Program-made: the position numbers and the translations under genes
The notes under the pieces: generated by a model
Seen by the model: only the letters and a program-made list of their open reading frames with translations
Databases searched by the model: none
What the model was told of the DNA's origin: nothing
DNA from: Shewanella ulleungensis
GTDB lineage: Bacteria > Pseudomonadota > Gammaproteobacteria > Enterobacterales > Shewanellaceae
Direction of reading: 5' to 3'
Length of the DNA stretch: 64,000 bases
Assembly (NCBI RefSeq): GCF_014648315.1
Contig: NZ_BMQW01000005.1
Location: 62,001 to 126,000 of the forward strand
Shown: piece after piece, positions 55,250 through 63,899 of the stretch
How the letters are laid out: each line of letters begins with the position of its first letter
Position numbering within the stretch: the first letter of the stretch is position 1

Positions 55250-55474
55250 CAAGAGTTTACACGCTTTTAGGCAACACATTGATTGCAGGTAATGGTTATT
55301 CCCTTTCCAAAATCAGCTAAATTAACAAAAGCAGCATAAACGCGTGTAAAACTTGCCCTTTGGGAGCTTCACCGTGTTCCCCTGATTTTTAAAACAAGAG
55401 CGTTGTTGCGCTAATTTATAAGGTACCTACATTACCGCATTAACGCGCCTAGTATTGAAAACACGGTGAAGCTC
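55250..55474 (+). repeat. Two successive long inverted repeats
   Basis: CAAGAGTTTACACGC (55250) pairs with CGCGTGTAAAACTTG (55341-55355), two mismatches; GAGCTTCACCGTGTT (55364) pairs perfectly with AACACGGTGAAGCTC (55460-55474). Both lie between the DUF3859 gene and its truncated copy. Confidence 0.75.
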
Positions 55475-55508
55475 TGAAACATGCATCGTCAGGCTGATTG
55501 GGTATCGA

Positions 55509-55646
55509 GAAAACGATTGGCGCTTTTACTTAGGCGATTGCATTTGGGCGCCTGTGAGTAACAAAGTCGGTAATTGGCGAATGACACTTGAGCTCAATGG
55601 CAAAATTGTTGCCGATAAAACCTTTAAGGTGTATCTCCCCGAATAA
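55509..55646 (+). pseudogene. Truncated second copy of the DUF3859 gene (3' end)
   Basis: A 145-bp block (55509-55653) aligns without gaps to 55091-55235, with nine base differences. Only one codon changes its amino acid (Leu to Val); the rest are synonymous. It keeps the frame and stop, but has no start or 5' part. Confidence 0.92.
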
Positions 55647-55735
55647 AGTGAAGCTTTATCGATAATTTCACCGCCACATTCAAGGTGATTGTTTGCTATA
55701 CTCCGCGCAAATTGCCCCGCCATTATCGAGTGTCC

Positions 55736-56743
55736 ATGTCTATTCAAGCTGTTTTAACCGATGCGTTAGCGAAACGCGCTGCTTTTTTTGAGCACGCTAA
55801 GCAACATAACACCGATTGTTATCGGGTATTTCATGGCACTGTAGAAGGTGAAAATGGCCTTAATATTGACCGTTACGGCGATGCTTGGTTAATCCAAACC
55901 TTTCACCAGACATTATCAGACGAACAACTAGCAGAGATTTCTGGTGTGCTGACCGCTCATGCGGACTTTCATATTGTTTACAATGATCGCTCAGGCAGTC
56001 ACTCACGAGTAGCAAATGTTAGTGTGAATGAAGCTCAAGATTACGCCCAAACAGAACAAGTTATCCGTGAAAACGGCATCGCGTTTACCTCTAAGCTACG
56101 CCATGAAGGTCAAGACCCACTGCTGTTTCTAGACATGCGTATTGGGCGTGAATATGTGTGCGACAACAGCCATGGTAAAACCGTGCTAAACCTATTTTCG
56201 TACACTTGCGGCATTGGTATTGCGGCCGCTATGGGCGGCGCGCGTAAAGTAATGAATATCGATTTTTCATCCTTTGCATTAGCTGCTGGGCAAAAAAATG
56301 CTGAGTTAAACAAGGTTACCGATGTATGTGAGTTTGTGCAAAGCGATGCCTTTCCGGCGCTGCGTCAATTAGCGGGGTTACCGGTTGGCGGACGTCGTAA
56401 TCAAAAACTGCCTAAATACCCAAAACTGCGGGCCATGCAATTTGATTTAGTGTTTTTAGACCCACCACGTTTTGCTAAAAGTGCTTTTGGTATTGTCGAT
56501 TTAGTCAATGATTACCAGGGTTTATTTAAACCTGCAGTGTTAACCACTAAAGCAGGCGGTAAAATTGTGTGTTGTAACAATGTCGCTAAAGTTGATCGCC
56601 AGGCATGGTATGACAGCCTAGTACGCTGCGTTGAAAAACAAGGCCGTAAAGTCACGGCAACACAGTGGTTAGAATGCCATCAAGACTTCCCTGCATTTGA
56701 TGATAATCATCCATTAAAAATTGTCGTGCTTACTATAGATTAA
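55736..56743 (+). CDS. Class I SAM-dependent (RlmI-like) RNA methyltransferase
   Basis: About 335 aa. N-terminal domain (CYRVFHGTVEGENGLNIDRYGDAW) resembles the RlmI-type insert; the methyltransferase core has VLNLFSYTCGIGIAAAMGGARKV (SAM loop), NIDFSS and FDLVFLDPPRF. It lacks the N-terminal PUA domain of RlmI. Target RNA or protein unknown. ATG 55736 fits the family start. Confidence 0.85.
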   Translation: MSIQAVLTDALAKRAAFFEHAKQHNTDCYRVFHGTVEGENGLNIDRYGDAWLIQTFHQTLSDEQLAEISGVLTAHADFHIVYNDRSGSHSRVANVSVNEAQDYAQTEQVIRENGIAFTSKLRHEGQDPLLFLDMRIGREYVCDNSHGKTVLNLFSYTCGIGIAAAMGGARKVMNIDFSSFALAAGQKNAELNKVTDVCEFVQSDAFPALRQLAGLPVGGRRNQKLPKYPKLRAMQFDLVFLDPPRFAKSAFGIVDLVNDYQGLFKPAVLTTKAGGKIVCCNNVAKVDRQAWYDSLVRCVEKQGRKVTATQWLECHQDFPAFDDNHPLKIVVLTID

Positions 56744-56771
56744 TCGACACTTCATCGACCATTTATAATCA

Positions 56772-56796
56772 TTCAGCCACCCTTAAGGTGGCTGAA
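56772..56796. terminator. Bidirectional terminator between methyltransferase and PhoD genes
   Basis: TTCAGCCACC / GGTGGCTGAA stem, loop CTTAA, followed by TAGTTTT. Confidence 0.8.
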
Positions 56797-56822
56797 TAGT
56801 TTTAGTTAATCAAAAAACTAAC

Positions 56823-58589
56823 TTACGACATTGCCACGACTTGTGGATTACCCGCCGCACTTGTTGCGCTGTAATTACGCGCATCTAAACTGGCAAAGGT
56901 TGTGTCTAAAATGGTATCGACGTATTGCCAGTCACTGCGAACTTCATCGGCGGTAAAGGTCAGGAGTAAATAACCACGATCTTTTAAATTCGCGTATTTA
57001 AGATCGCTGATCAAACTCACAATAGCCGCTTCGGTTGCTGGCATCTCAGCATCAGACAAGCCTAAGTAATACTCAAGCCCTGGTGATGATACGGAGCTAG
57101 TAGCAAACTCAACACCTACGGTATCGCCATTGGTGTCTGTTAATTCACTCGCCCACGCATTATGGGTATCGCCCGCGATTACCACTAAATTGTGATTTAA
57201 CGACTTAGCTGTGGCGTATATCACTTCACGTTCATAAGCATAACCATCCCATGCATCGAGATTGTATGGAATTGAAGGTAACTGCAATAATGCGATAACT
57301 TGTGGTGTTAATTGGTCTTGATTAGCTTGTAGGTACGCCAATTCTTCTGTGGTTAACGTAGTGTCACCAGCCTGAGCACGTGCGGCTAACTGAGCAATTG
57401 CTGCGAGCTCCGCAAATTGAGGAATACTCATTTGTTGAGTCGCTATCGCGGCTGGCATTAACATTTTACCCATTAGCACCTGCTGGCCTAATACCTGCCA
57501 TTTCGCTGTAGACTGCAACAAAGTTTGTTGTAACCACAATAGCTGTGTTTGCCCTAATAACGTGCGATTGGTGTCAGTGACAGCCGCCAAAAAGTTATCA
57601 CTATCAAAGGTGCCCGTTGTTGCGTCAATGTAGTCGCCGTATTCTAATTGTTTGTCGCGACCCAGTACGCGAGTATCGAGCATGTGCAAATCAACCAAGT
57701 TACCGTAATTAAAGCTTCTGTAGATTTCTTCATGGTTCCCTTCACTCCAAGGTCTAATGGGTAGCCATTCAAAATAAGCTTGTAGCGCTGCCTCTTTACG
57801 TTGATCAAAGTCACCTTCACCGTCGTTATGATTTTCAGCGCCCTCTTTCCAAGTATCGTTAGCCACTTCATGGTCATCCCACACAGTTATAAAGGGGACT
57901 TTAGCATGCAGTTTTTGCAAACTACTGTCACTACGGTACTGGCTGTAACGTGTACGATAATCGGCTAATAGAAACAGCTCACCTTCAGGCAAGACTTCAC
58001 GGCCTAATGCGGCTGCATTTTCGCTGGCGTATTCACCACGAGCATACTCATAAAGATAATCCCCTAAATGCACCACAGCATCTAAATCATCTCGCTGAGC
58101 GGCCATTTCGTACACATTAAAATAACCCGCAGGGAAATTGGCGCACGACATCACCGCAAGCTTAACTGAATCGACACTACCCTGAGGTAACGTGCGGGTT
58201 TGGCCAATCTCAGATACGTTTTCACCTGCTTTAAAACGATAAAAATATTGCTGGCCTGCGACTAATCCCACCGCATCAATTTTAACGGTATAGTCACGAC
58301 TATCATTAGTTACGGTTTGTCCATTAGTCACCAAATCAGTAAAGTTACTGTCGGTGGCGACTTCCCATGACACCGTTATATCACCTGGCGTATCTGGGGT
58401 GACTCGCGTCCATAAGATCACGGCATCAGCTGCAGGATCGCCACTGGCAATACCTTGTAAAAACTGACCAGATATAACCTCATCGTCGTCATTACTATTG
58501 CAACCCATTAGTCCGTAAGACACTACAACAGCACCAACGCCTTTTGCTGACATAGCCAAAAAATCACGACGAGTGACAAACCTTTTCAT
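56823..58589 (-). CDS. phoD: PhoD-family alkaline phosphatase, Tat-exported
   Basis: 588 aa. Twin-arginine signal (TRRDFLAMSAKG) ends in a lipobox-like LMGCNS. PhoD N-terminal Ig-like domain (FLQGIASGDPAADAVILWTRV), then the metallophosphatase: VHLGDYLYEYARGEY, TVWDDHEVANDTW, VIAGDTHNAWASEL. It hydrolyses phosphomono- and diesters outside the cytoplasm. AAGGA precedes ATG. A clear Pho box lies upstream. Confidence 0.92.
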   Translation of the reverse strand: MKRFVTRRDFLAMSAKGVGAVVVSYGLMGCNSNDDDEVISGQFLQGIASGDPAADAVILWTRVTPDTPGDITVSWEVATDSNFTDLVTNGQTVTNDSRDYTVKIDAVGLVAGQQYFYRFKAGENVSEIGQTRTLPQGSVDSVKLAVMSCANFPAGYFNVYEMAAQRDDLDAVVHLGDYLYEYARGEYASENAAALGREVLPEGELFLLADYRTRYSQYRSDSSLQKLHAKVPFITVWDDHEVANDTWKEGAENHNDGEGDFDQRKEAALQAYFEWLPIRPWSEGNHEEIYRSFNYGNLVDLHMLDTRVLGRDKQLEYGDYIDATTGTFDSDNFLAAVTDTNRTLLGQTQLLWLQQTLLQSTAKWQVLGQQVLMGKMLMPAAIATQQMSIPQFAELAAIAQLAARAQAGDTTLTTEELAYLQANQDQLTPQVIALLQLPSIPYNLDAWDGYAYEREVIYATAKSLNHNLVVIAGDTHNAWASELTDTNGDTVGVEFATSSVSSPGLEYYLGLSDAEMPATEAAIVSLISDLKYANLKDRGYLLLTFTADEVRSDWQYVDTILDTTFASLDARNYSATSAAGNPQVVAMS

Positions 58590-58676
58590 ATCATATCCTT
58601 ATTTTTATCGTTAACGCGTGGCCATGGTTAGCATGACCTATGAGGTCTAATGAGCGGTTATTGTGAGAGCGTTGAA

Positions 58677-58703
58677 TGACATTACAGTGACAAAAGCATG
58701 ACA
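58677..58703 (-). promoter_or_regulatory. Pho box upstream of phoD
   Basis: On the minus strand three TGTCA words (plus-strand TGACA at 58677, 58688, 58699) recur at exactly 11-bp intervals, the hallmark of PhoB binding. About 90 bp before the phoD start. Confidence 0.85.
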
Positions 58704-58839
58704 AACCCGACTTACCTGCAGCCTTAATAATTTTCAAACCAAGACTGCTGGTGCAACACCTTTTTAGGCGAAACAAACTAGCCGAAATTAAATTGCACAC
58801 AATGTAGTTGCATTTTATTTTCCGCTTAGTTATAGTGAA

Positions 58840-58854
58840 CACAATTAGATTGTG
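58840..58854 (+). promoter_or_regulatory. OhrR-like palindrome upstream of ohr
   Basis: CACAAT-TAG-ATTGTG, a perfect 6-bp inverted repeat, like the TACAATT/AATTGTA operators of OhrR. No ohrR gene is seen nearby. Confidence 0.6.
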
Positions 58855-58907
58855 CACAACCTAAATACGCGCAGCTTAGAATAGTTTACTTTTACACGAG
58901 GTTTATT

Positions 58908-59330
58908 ATGTCAACGTTATACACCACTTCAGCAACAGCATTAGCCGGCCGTAATGGTCAAGTTTCTACCGACGACAAAAAAGTCGACTTACAATTAAGC
59001 TACCCAAAAGAAATGGGTGGCAGCGGCGAGTTTACTAACCCAGAACAATTATTTGCCGCAGGTTATGCTGCATGTTTCTCAAACGCAATATTGCACGTAG
59101 CGAGCCAAGGTAAAGTGGCTATCAAAGCGGCACCGACCACAGCAACGGTAGGCATTGGCCCTAACGATAATGGCGGATTTGCACTAACAGTCGCCCTTGC
59201 GGTTGAACTTGATTTAGACCAGGAAGCAGCAGAAAAGCTGGTTAAAACCGCGCACCAAGTTTGCCCATATTCAAATGCAGTACATGGCAACATTGATGTA
59301 AAATTAACTGTAAATGGCCAAGCGATTTAA
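58908..59330 (+). CDS. ohr: Organic hydroperoxide resistance protein, Ohr/OsmC family
   Basis: 140 aa thiol peroxidase. The two reactive cysteines are Cys56 (YAACFSNA) and Cys119 (HQVCPYSNA), and the N-terminal LYTTSATALAGRNGQVST is typical Ohr rather than OsmC. It reduces organic and lipid hydroperoxides with dihydrolipoamide-type donors. GAGG precedes ATG; a long hairpin follows. Confidence 0.95.
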   Translation: MSTLYTTSATALAGRNGQVSTDDKKVDLQLSYPKEMGGSGEFTNPEQLFAAGYAACFSNAILHVASQGKVAIKAAPTTATVGIGPNDNGGFALTVALAVELDLDQEAAEKLVKTAHQVCPYSNAVHGNIDVKLTVNGQAI

Positions 59331-59354
59331 CGTGATAGCACGATGAATTAGGCA

Positions 59355-59408
59355 CGATTAGACAACAAAAAACCAAGACATTTGTCTTGGTTTTTTGTTG
59401 TCTAATCG
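59355..59408. terminator. Very long terminator hairpin after ohr
   Basis: A perfect 26-bp inverted repeat with a 2-nt TT centre; the inner part is CCAAGACA/TGTCTTGG with A and T runs. It acts as terminator on the plus strand and could form a cruciform. Confidence 0.88.
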
Positions 59409-59420
59409 TTCAGATTATTT

Positions 59421-59615
59421 AACCTGAGTTTGGGATAAGGAATGAACTTATATCATTTAAAATCAACACGTTAACCCTTCTCACTTTCAAGCTTGTCATT
59501 TGTTCTGCTAACAAGGCGAATTGACTTGCAATAGCTAGCCTATTGCAAGTCGATTCAACGCAGTTAGCAGGGCAAAGGACTGTTTGAAAGGCGTTTATTA
59601 TCCCGATCTCAGGTT
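59421..59615. mobile_element. MITE-like hairpin element
   Basis: About 195 bp with imperfect terminal inverted repeats (AACCTGAG...GGGATAA / TTATCCC...CTCAGGTT), inner repeats CTGCTAAC / GTTAGCAG and GACTTGCAATAG / CTATTGCAAGTC around CTAGC, and ATTT on both sides as a possible 4-bp target duplication. No open frame. Confidence 0.6.
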
Positions 59616-60834
59616 ATTTATCTTTAAGCATACTAAGCTTAGCTAAATAGTTGCGCTTACTGGCGGGCATGTCAGTTAACGCTATCGCCTGTTGTAAAAT
59701 ATCTTGTGCTTTTTTATGCTGCCCTAAACCAACGTGAGCACGGGCAAGTGCATAGTATGCAGGATGAAAATACGGCGCACTGTCGATAAACTTTTCTAAA
59801 AATATCACGGTAGTTTTATAATCTTTAAACTCGAGCGCTTCAATGCCCAAACTGTAATAGCTGTATGGATTACTCGACTCTATTGCTAACAAATGTTGAT
59901 TAATGTTCTGTGCTTCCGCGGTTCTATTTTGCAATTCCAACAACAAACGATAATTGCTTAATACACTAATCGAATTTGTATTATTGGCTAAGGCGTAGCG
60001 ATACAGTTTTTCAGCCGTGTGTTCATCGCCTAAACGACGGTGAGTAATGGCCATCATATTGATTAATGCCTCGTAATCTGGGGCCAGCGTTAACCCTTTA
60101 TTCAGCAGTAAAAACGCTTGTTGATATTGTTTCTCAAGCATGGCATCTGCCGCTAAATTACGATAAAACATCGCTAAAAATTGTTTTTCCGATACGATTG
60201 CGCCCGTTCTATCAAAGCGATCTGGGAAATAATCAATCACCGTCGCCACGCTACCACTCAAAAAGTGCCCATCAGGTTTTTCATCGTACAAAAATGTACG
60301 AACATGATCCGAGGTCACTAAAATATCAGACGTAATATTGGTCAATATTGGCGCGGCATGCACTACTTGAAACACCGTATGCACGTTAAGCTCTTTTGCT
60401 ACCGAATAGGTTAATAGTGCCAATGCCATACAATTACCAGACTGGTTTTCCCAGGATTCTGTACTGGTATGATTTTGCCCTTCGTAATTAAAATTCATCA
60501 TTTTATGATTGATAAATTCAGCTACTTTTAATCGGTTTGGTAATACTTTAATGCTGTCCCTCAATACAAAAGCCGCTAACTCATCCCGCTGCGATAAGGT
60601 TAAATACGTTAAGCTCGCAATGGCTGGTACGTCATTAACCTGCTCAGCTGACACTAGTGAATAATTAAACGAAGGCAAAGCCGTTGATTGTTGGTTTTTG
60701 GCAGGATGCAGTGAGCAAGCACTTAATAAACCCATCAGTAGGCACAACATGATATTGTGCCAACTGAATAGCAGATGACTCGATAAGGGCATTAACAACA
60801 TTCCATGTAGTTGATTCGTTGTTCGAATATGCAA
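59614..60834 (-). CDS. TPR lipoprotein with transglutaminase-like domain
   Basis: Up to 406 aa; lipobox LLSACS. Residues about 75-210 look like a transglutaminase/papain-like fold with a complete candidate triad: Cys in SGNCMALALL, His in SDHVRTFL, Asp in VIDYFP. The C-terminal half has several TPRs (AFLLLNKGLTLAPDYEALI; AYYALARAHVGLGQHKKAQDILQQAI). Possible peptidase, or scaffold in the envelope. The start is unsettled: TTG 60834 has AGAGG, but ATG 60801 or 60792 also give a lipoprotein signal. The stop codon lies at the edge of the MITE-like element. Confidence 0.78.
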   Translation of the reverse strand: MHIRTTNQLHGMLLMPLSSHLLFSWHNIMLCLLMGLLSACSLHPAKNQQSTALPSFNYSLVSAEQVNDVPAIASLTYLTLSQRDELAAFVLRDSIKVLPNRLKVAEFINHKMMNFNYEGQNHTSTESWENQSGNCMALALLTYSVAKELNVHTVFQVVHAAPILTNITSDILVTSDHVRTFLYDEKPDGHFLSGSVATVIDYFPDRFDRTGAIVSEKQFLAMFYRNLAADAMLEKQYQQAFLLLNKGLTLAPDYEALINMMAITHRRLGDEHTAEKLYRYALANNTNSISVLSNYRLLLELQNRTAEAQNINQHLLAIESSNPYSYYSLGIEALEFKDYKTTVIFLEKFIDSAPYFHPAYYALARAHVGLGQHKKAQDILQQAIALTDMPASKRNYLAKLSMLKDK

Positions 60835-60886
60835 CAGATATCCCTCTATGGCAAGGTTGTCTATCTTAGCCCCAATAAAAGCGGCC

Positions 60887-61897
60887 CTACGATTTTATGC
60901 TCATTAAAATATCTAACGCGCGTAAACGATGTTCATTGCTGTATAAATCGTTAGTGAACATCACCTCATCCACGCCAAGCTGTTCAACAAACACCTCTAA
61001 ACGATGCTTAATGGTCGCAGGGCCGCCGCAAATAGATAAGCTTAATAAACTATCGACATAGCTTTTTTCTTGCTCACTCCACAACCCATCCATACTATCG
61101 ACAGGCGGTTTTAGCCACATTTCTTGACCACGAATAAGCGCTAAAATGCGTTGTTTTGATGTGGTGCTAAGGTATTGCGCTTCAGCATCGGTAGGCGCTG
61201 CCACTAACGGTAGCCCAACCATCACATAAGGTTTGCCGAGCACTGCCGACGGGACAAACTCACGGCGATATAACGCAATAGCCTCAGATAAAAACCGTGG
61301 TGCAAAATGGCCCGCAAACACATACGGCAAACCACGTTGAGCCGCGAGTTGCGCACTGAATAAACTTGAGCCTAATAACCAAATCGGCACATTGGTATTT
61401 TCGCCCGGAATAGCCCTTACCGCTTTAGCTTGCTCTATTTGGCGGGCTTCACGTGGGCCAAGCAATGATTGCAGCTCACTGACTTCATTCGGAAAATGCT
61501 CCGCCCGCTGGGTATCACGATTAAGCGCTAAGCTGGTTACCGGATCACTGCCCGGCGCACGGCCTAGGCCTAAATCAATTCGGCCTGGATACAAACTGGC
61601 TAGGGTGCCAAATTGCTCTGCCACCACCAGCGGTGCATGATTAGGCAACATAATGCCACCCGCGCCCACTCTAATGCGCTCAGTGCCACCCGCAATATAA
61701 CCGATTAAAATCGATGTTGCAGAGCAAATAATGCCCGGCATATTGTGGTGTTCGGCTAACCAAAACCGATTCACCCCTACACGCTCAGCATATTGAGCAT
61801 AAGCTAAACTGCCTTTTAGGGTATCGGTGATGGTCGAGTCTTCGCGCATTGGCGCAAGTTCAAGTAACGAAAAAGGAATATCTGCCAATATTGACAT
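60887..61897 (-). CDS. LLM-class flavin-dependent oxidoreductase
   Basis: About 336 aa luciferase-like TIM barrel ([53 protein letters not shown] spread over two blocks; WLLGSS). FMN- or F420-type monooxygenase of unknown substrate. ATG 61897 (second of two) has the better distance from AAGGAG. Confidence 0.9.
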   Translation of the reverse strand: MSILADIPFSLLELAPMREDSTITDTLKGSLAYAQYAERVGVNRFWLAEHHNMPGIICSATSILIGYIAGGTERIRVGAGGIMLPNHAPLVVAEQFGTLASLYPGRIDLGLGRAPGSDPVTSLALNRDTQRAEHFPNEVSELQSLLGPREARQIEQAKAVRAIPGENTNVPIWLLGSSLFSAQLAAQRGLPYVFAGHFAPRFLSEAIALYRREFVPSAVLGKPYVMVGLPLVAAPTDAEAQYLSTTSKQRILALIRGQEMWLKPPVDSMDGLWSEQEKSYVDSLLSLSICGGPATIKHRLEVFVEQLGVDEVMFTNDLYSNEHRLRALDILMSIKS

Positions 61898-61930
61898 CAT
61901 GGCTCCTTATTTGAGGAATGAAACATCAGC

Positions 61931-62455
61931 CTAAAAGGCTTGTAGCATCTCGGGGGTGAATTCGTCGGTATCAATTGTAAACCCAGCAGCTTCAATAGCT
62001 TGCTGTAGTTTATCCAGTTCATTATTGACGTTAGACATGGTTAAGGTGTTGTTATCTAGCTCATACACCAACGCCAAACTTTGATAATAAAAACTCAATA
62101 TCACCAAAGCATCACGATTATTTTCTTTGCCCGCGTGTTGCACCGCTTTGAGTTTACGGAAAATTTTGTTTTGCAGCTGCTTAAGTTGCCACACGTAATA
62201 GACTTCATAAAACTTAGGTTTTTCACGCAGGTTACGGATCAATAAGCTGCATACCATTAAGGCTAAAATGACACCGGTAAAGTTAAGATGAAAATTCCCG
62301 GTAGACTCTGCACCAGGTAACGGCTTAACGCCAAAAAAATAAATCATTAACTGACCAAACACCAACGACAGAATCGCCAAAGTGATCACTAAACCTATTT
62401 GCACCTGATTGTTAACCGAACGGTACTGGCTTTTATCTATTTTAACTAACTTCAT
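61931..62455 (-). CDS. DUF3087 membrane protein
   Basis: About 174 aa: two N-terminal transmembrane helices (VITLAILSLVFGQLMIYFFG; LNFTGVILALMVCSLLI), then a helical cytoplasmic domain (YYVWQLKQLQNKIFRKLKAV). DUF3087 family, function unknown. ATG 62455 is preferred to an in-frame upstream start at 62482. Confidence 0.82.
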   Translation of the reverse strand: MKLVKIDKSQYRSVNNQVQIGLVITLAILSLVFGQLMIYFFGVKPLPGAESTGNFHLNFTGVILALMVCSLLIRNLREKPKFYEVYYVWQLKQLQNKIFRKLKAVQHAGKENNRDALVILSFYYQSLALVYELDNNTLTMSNVNNELDKLQQAIEAAGFTIDTDEFTPEMLQAF

Positions 62456-62556
62456 CACTCTACTCGCAAAAACACACAACAAATGAATGCATAGCTTAAC
62501 GCGCCCTAATGGGAGAACAAAAGAGTAAATCGCTTTATATCAGAATAAAAAGACAC

Positions 62557-62588
62557 AAGCCCTTAAATCATCAATAATTTAAGGGCTT
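62557..62588 (-). terminator. Terminator after the SDR gene
   Basis: Twelve-base-pair stem AAGCCCTTAAAT / ATTTAAGGGCTT, with U-rich sequence downstream on the minus strand. Confidence 0.75.
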
Positions 62589-62645
62589 ACAGTAATTACA
62601 ACAATCAGCTTATCAATCGACTTGTAACCCGATTAAAGGTTTAAC

Positions 62646-63413
62646 TTAATTACGGCCAGCCATTACGCCGCCATCAACATCCCAAATTGCGCCTGTCACC
62701 CAGCCCGCTTGTGAAGACAATAAAAACGTTACGCTGTTTGCAACATCAACAGGACTACCAATGCGACCGATAGGGTGGAATCCATTAAAGCCTGCCAATG
62801 CGCTTTCAACATCTTTTGGCTCAATAAAGGCTTCATAAATTGGGGTGTGCACTACCGCTGGTGACACGGCATTCACGCGGATATTATGCTCCGCTAATTC
62901 CATTGCCATATGCTGAGTCAGTGCATGTAAACCGGCTTTTGCCATAGAATACGCACTTGATGGTGTGGCTTTAATTGCTTGCTTAGCCCACATAGAGCCA
63001 ATATTAACAATGCTGCCACCGCCATGCTTAATCATGTTTTTGGCGACAGCTTGCGAAATCACAAAAATCGCTTTGTTAAGCTCCATGTAAATGTCGTAAT
63101 CACTCAATTGATGATCTAGAAATGGCTTAGGATTAAAGTAACCTGCCGCATTGACTAAATGATCGATACCGCTCTCCATTGCATCAATCATCTCAACCAC
63201 ACGTTGCAGATCTTGCGCATTGTATAAGTTTGCTTGAACGCCACTGACTTTGCCTAGTATTGACAATTGATCAACCGCTGCGTCGAGCTTTTGAGCATTG
63301 TTACCCACGATAATGGTAGCGACACCTTGAGTAATTAATTGCTTAGCGGTTTCAAAACCAATACCACTACTGCCACCAATAATTAATGCCGTTTTTGGGG
63401 TTAAAGTTGTCAT
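62646..63413 (-). CDS. SDR-family oxidoreductase
   Basis: 255 aa classical short-chain dehydrogenase. NAD(P) loop [11 protein letters not shown], active site S in IVNIGSMWA and YSMAKAG (Tyr-Lys), and C-terminal [13 protein letters not shown]. Substrate unknown. Divergent from the HxlR regulator, its likely controller. Confidence 0.93.
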   Translation of the reverse strand: MTTLTPKTALIIGGSSGIGFETAKQLITQGVATIIVGNNAQKLDAAVDQLSILGKVSGVQANLYNAQDLQRVVEMIDAMESGIDHLVNAAGYFNPKPFLDHQLSDYDIYMELNKAIFVISQAVAKNMIKHGGGSIVNIGSMWAKQAIKATPSSAYSMAKAGLHALTQHMAMELAEHNIRVNAVSPAVVHTPIYEAFIEPKDVESALAGFNGFHPIGRIGSPVDVANSVTFLLSSQAGWVTGAIWDVDGGVMAGRN

Positions 63414-63477
63414 TTGTTCACACCTAATTTACGAGTAAGTGTGATAAGCTTATTGATAAACTATCCGATTGAATAGT

Positions 63478-63512
63478 AAGTACAATTTAGTTCCATAGGT
63501 ACTTTTAGGTAC
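63478..63512. promoter_or_regulatory. GTAC-rich repeats in the SDR/HxlR divergent region
   Basis: TAGGTAC occurs at 63496-63502 and 63506-63512, exactly 10 bp apart, with AAGTAC at about 63478. The right repeat overlaps the ribosome-binding region of the regulator gene, so autorepression is possible. Confidence 0.5.
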
Positions 63513-63518
63513 ATATTG

Positions 63519-63854
63519 ATGAATACAAAAGAAAAATTATTTGCACGAAAGTCTGCACCCGAAAAGTCAGCCAGAATGGTCGAAACGATTTACGGCTGCA
63601 AATGGTCGTTAACGGTATATCAGTTACTCGCTAATAATATTAATCGTCCCGGTGAGATGGTTAAATCGGTTGATGGACTCAGCACTAAAGTACTGAATCA
63701 GTGTTTAAAGAAAAACATTGAATTTGGTATTTTGAATAAAATTAACTATCCCGAAATTCCGCCAAGGGTAGAGTATGAGGTGACAGAGTTTGGTCAAAAA
63801 TTCATGCGGATTTTAGACGACATTGAAAAGCTGCAAAATGAAATTGATGCTTAG
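63519..63854 (+). CDS. HxlR-family winged-helix regulator
   Basis: About 111 aa. HxlR layout: IYGCKWSLTVYQLLANNINRPGEMVKSVDGLSTKVLNQCLKKNIE spread over the recognition helix region, then a beta wing (RVEYEVTEFGQKFMRILDDI). HxlR proteins commonly sense reactive aldehydes or quinones and control a divergent oxidoreductase, as here. ATG 63519 is used; AGGT lies 8 nt upstream. Confidence 0.9.
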   Translation: MNTKEKLFARKSAPEKSARMVETIYGCKWSLTVYQLLANNINRPGEMVKSVDGLSTKVLNQCLKKNIEFGILNKINYPEIPPRVEYEVTEFGQKFMRILDDIEKLQNEIDA

Positions 63855-63899
63855 CCCCCAGGCTAAGCACCATTAGTTGAGTTCAAGTTAATTAACCTA

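Noticed and set aside
55364..55474. Possible integron attC site
   Set aside because: The arms lack the GTTRRRY / RYYYAAC core boxes, and no integrase gene is in the window.
63849..63868. GCTTAGCC/GGCTAAGC hairpin as terminator of the HxlR gene
   Set aside because: It overlaps the stop codon and has no T run; it may be a weak element but is not supported as a terminator.
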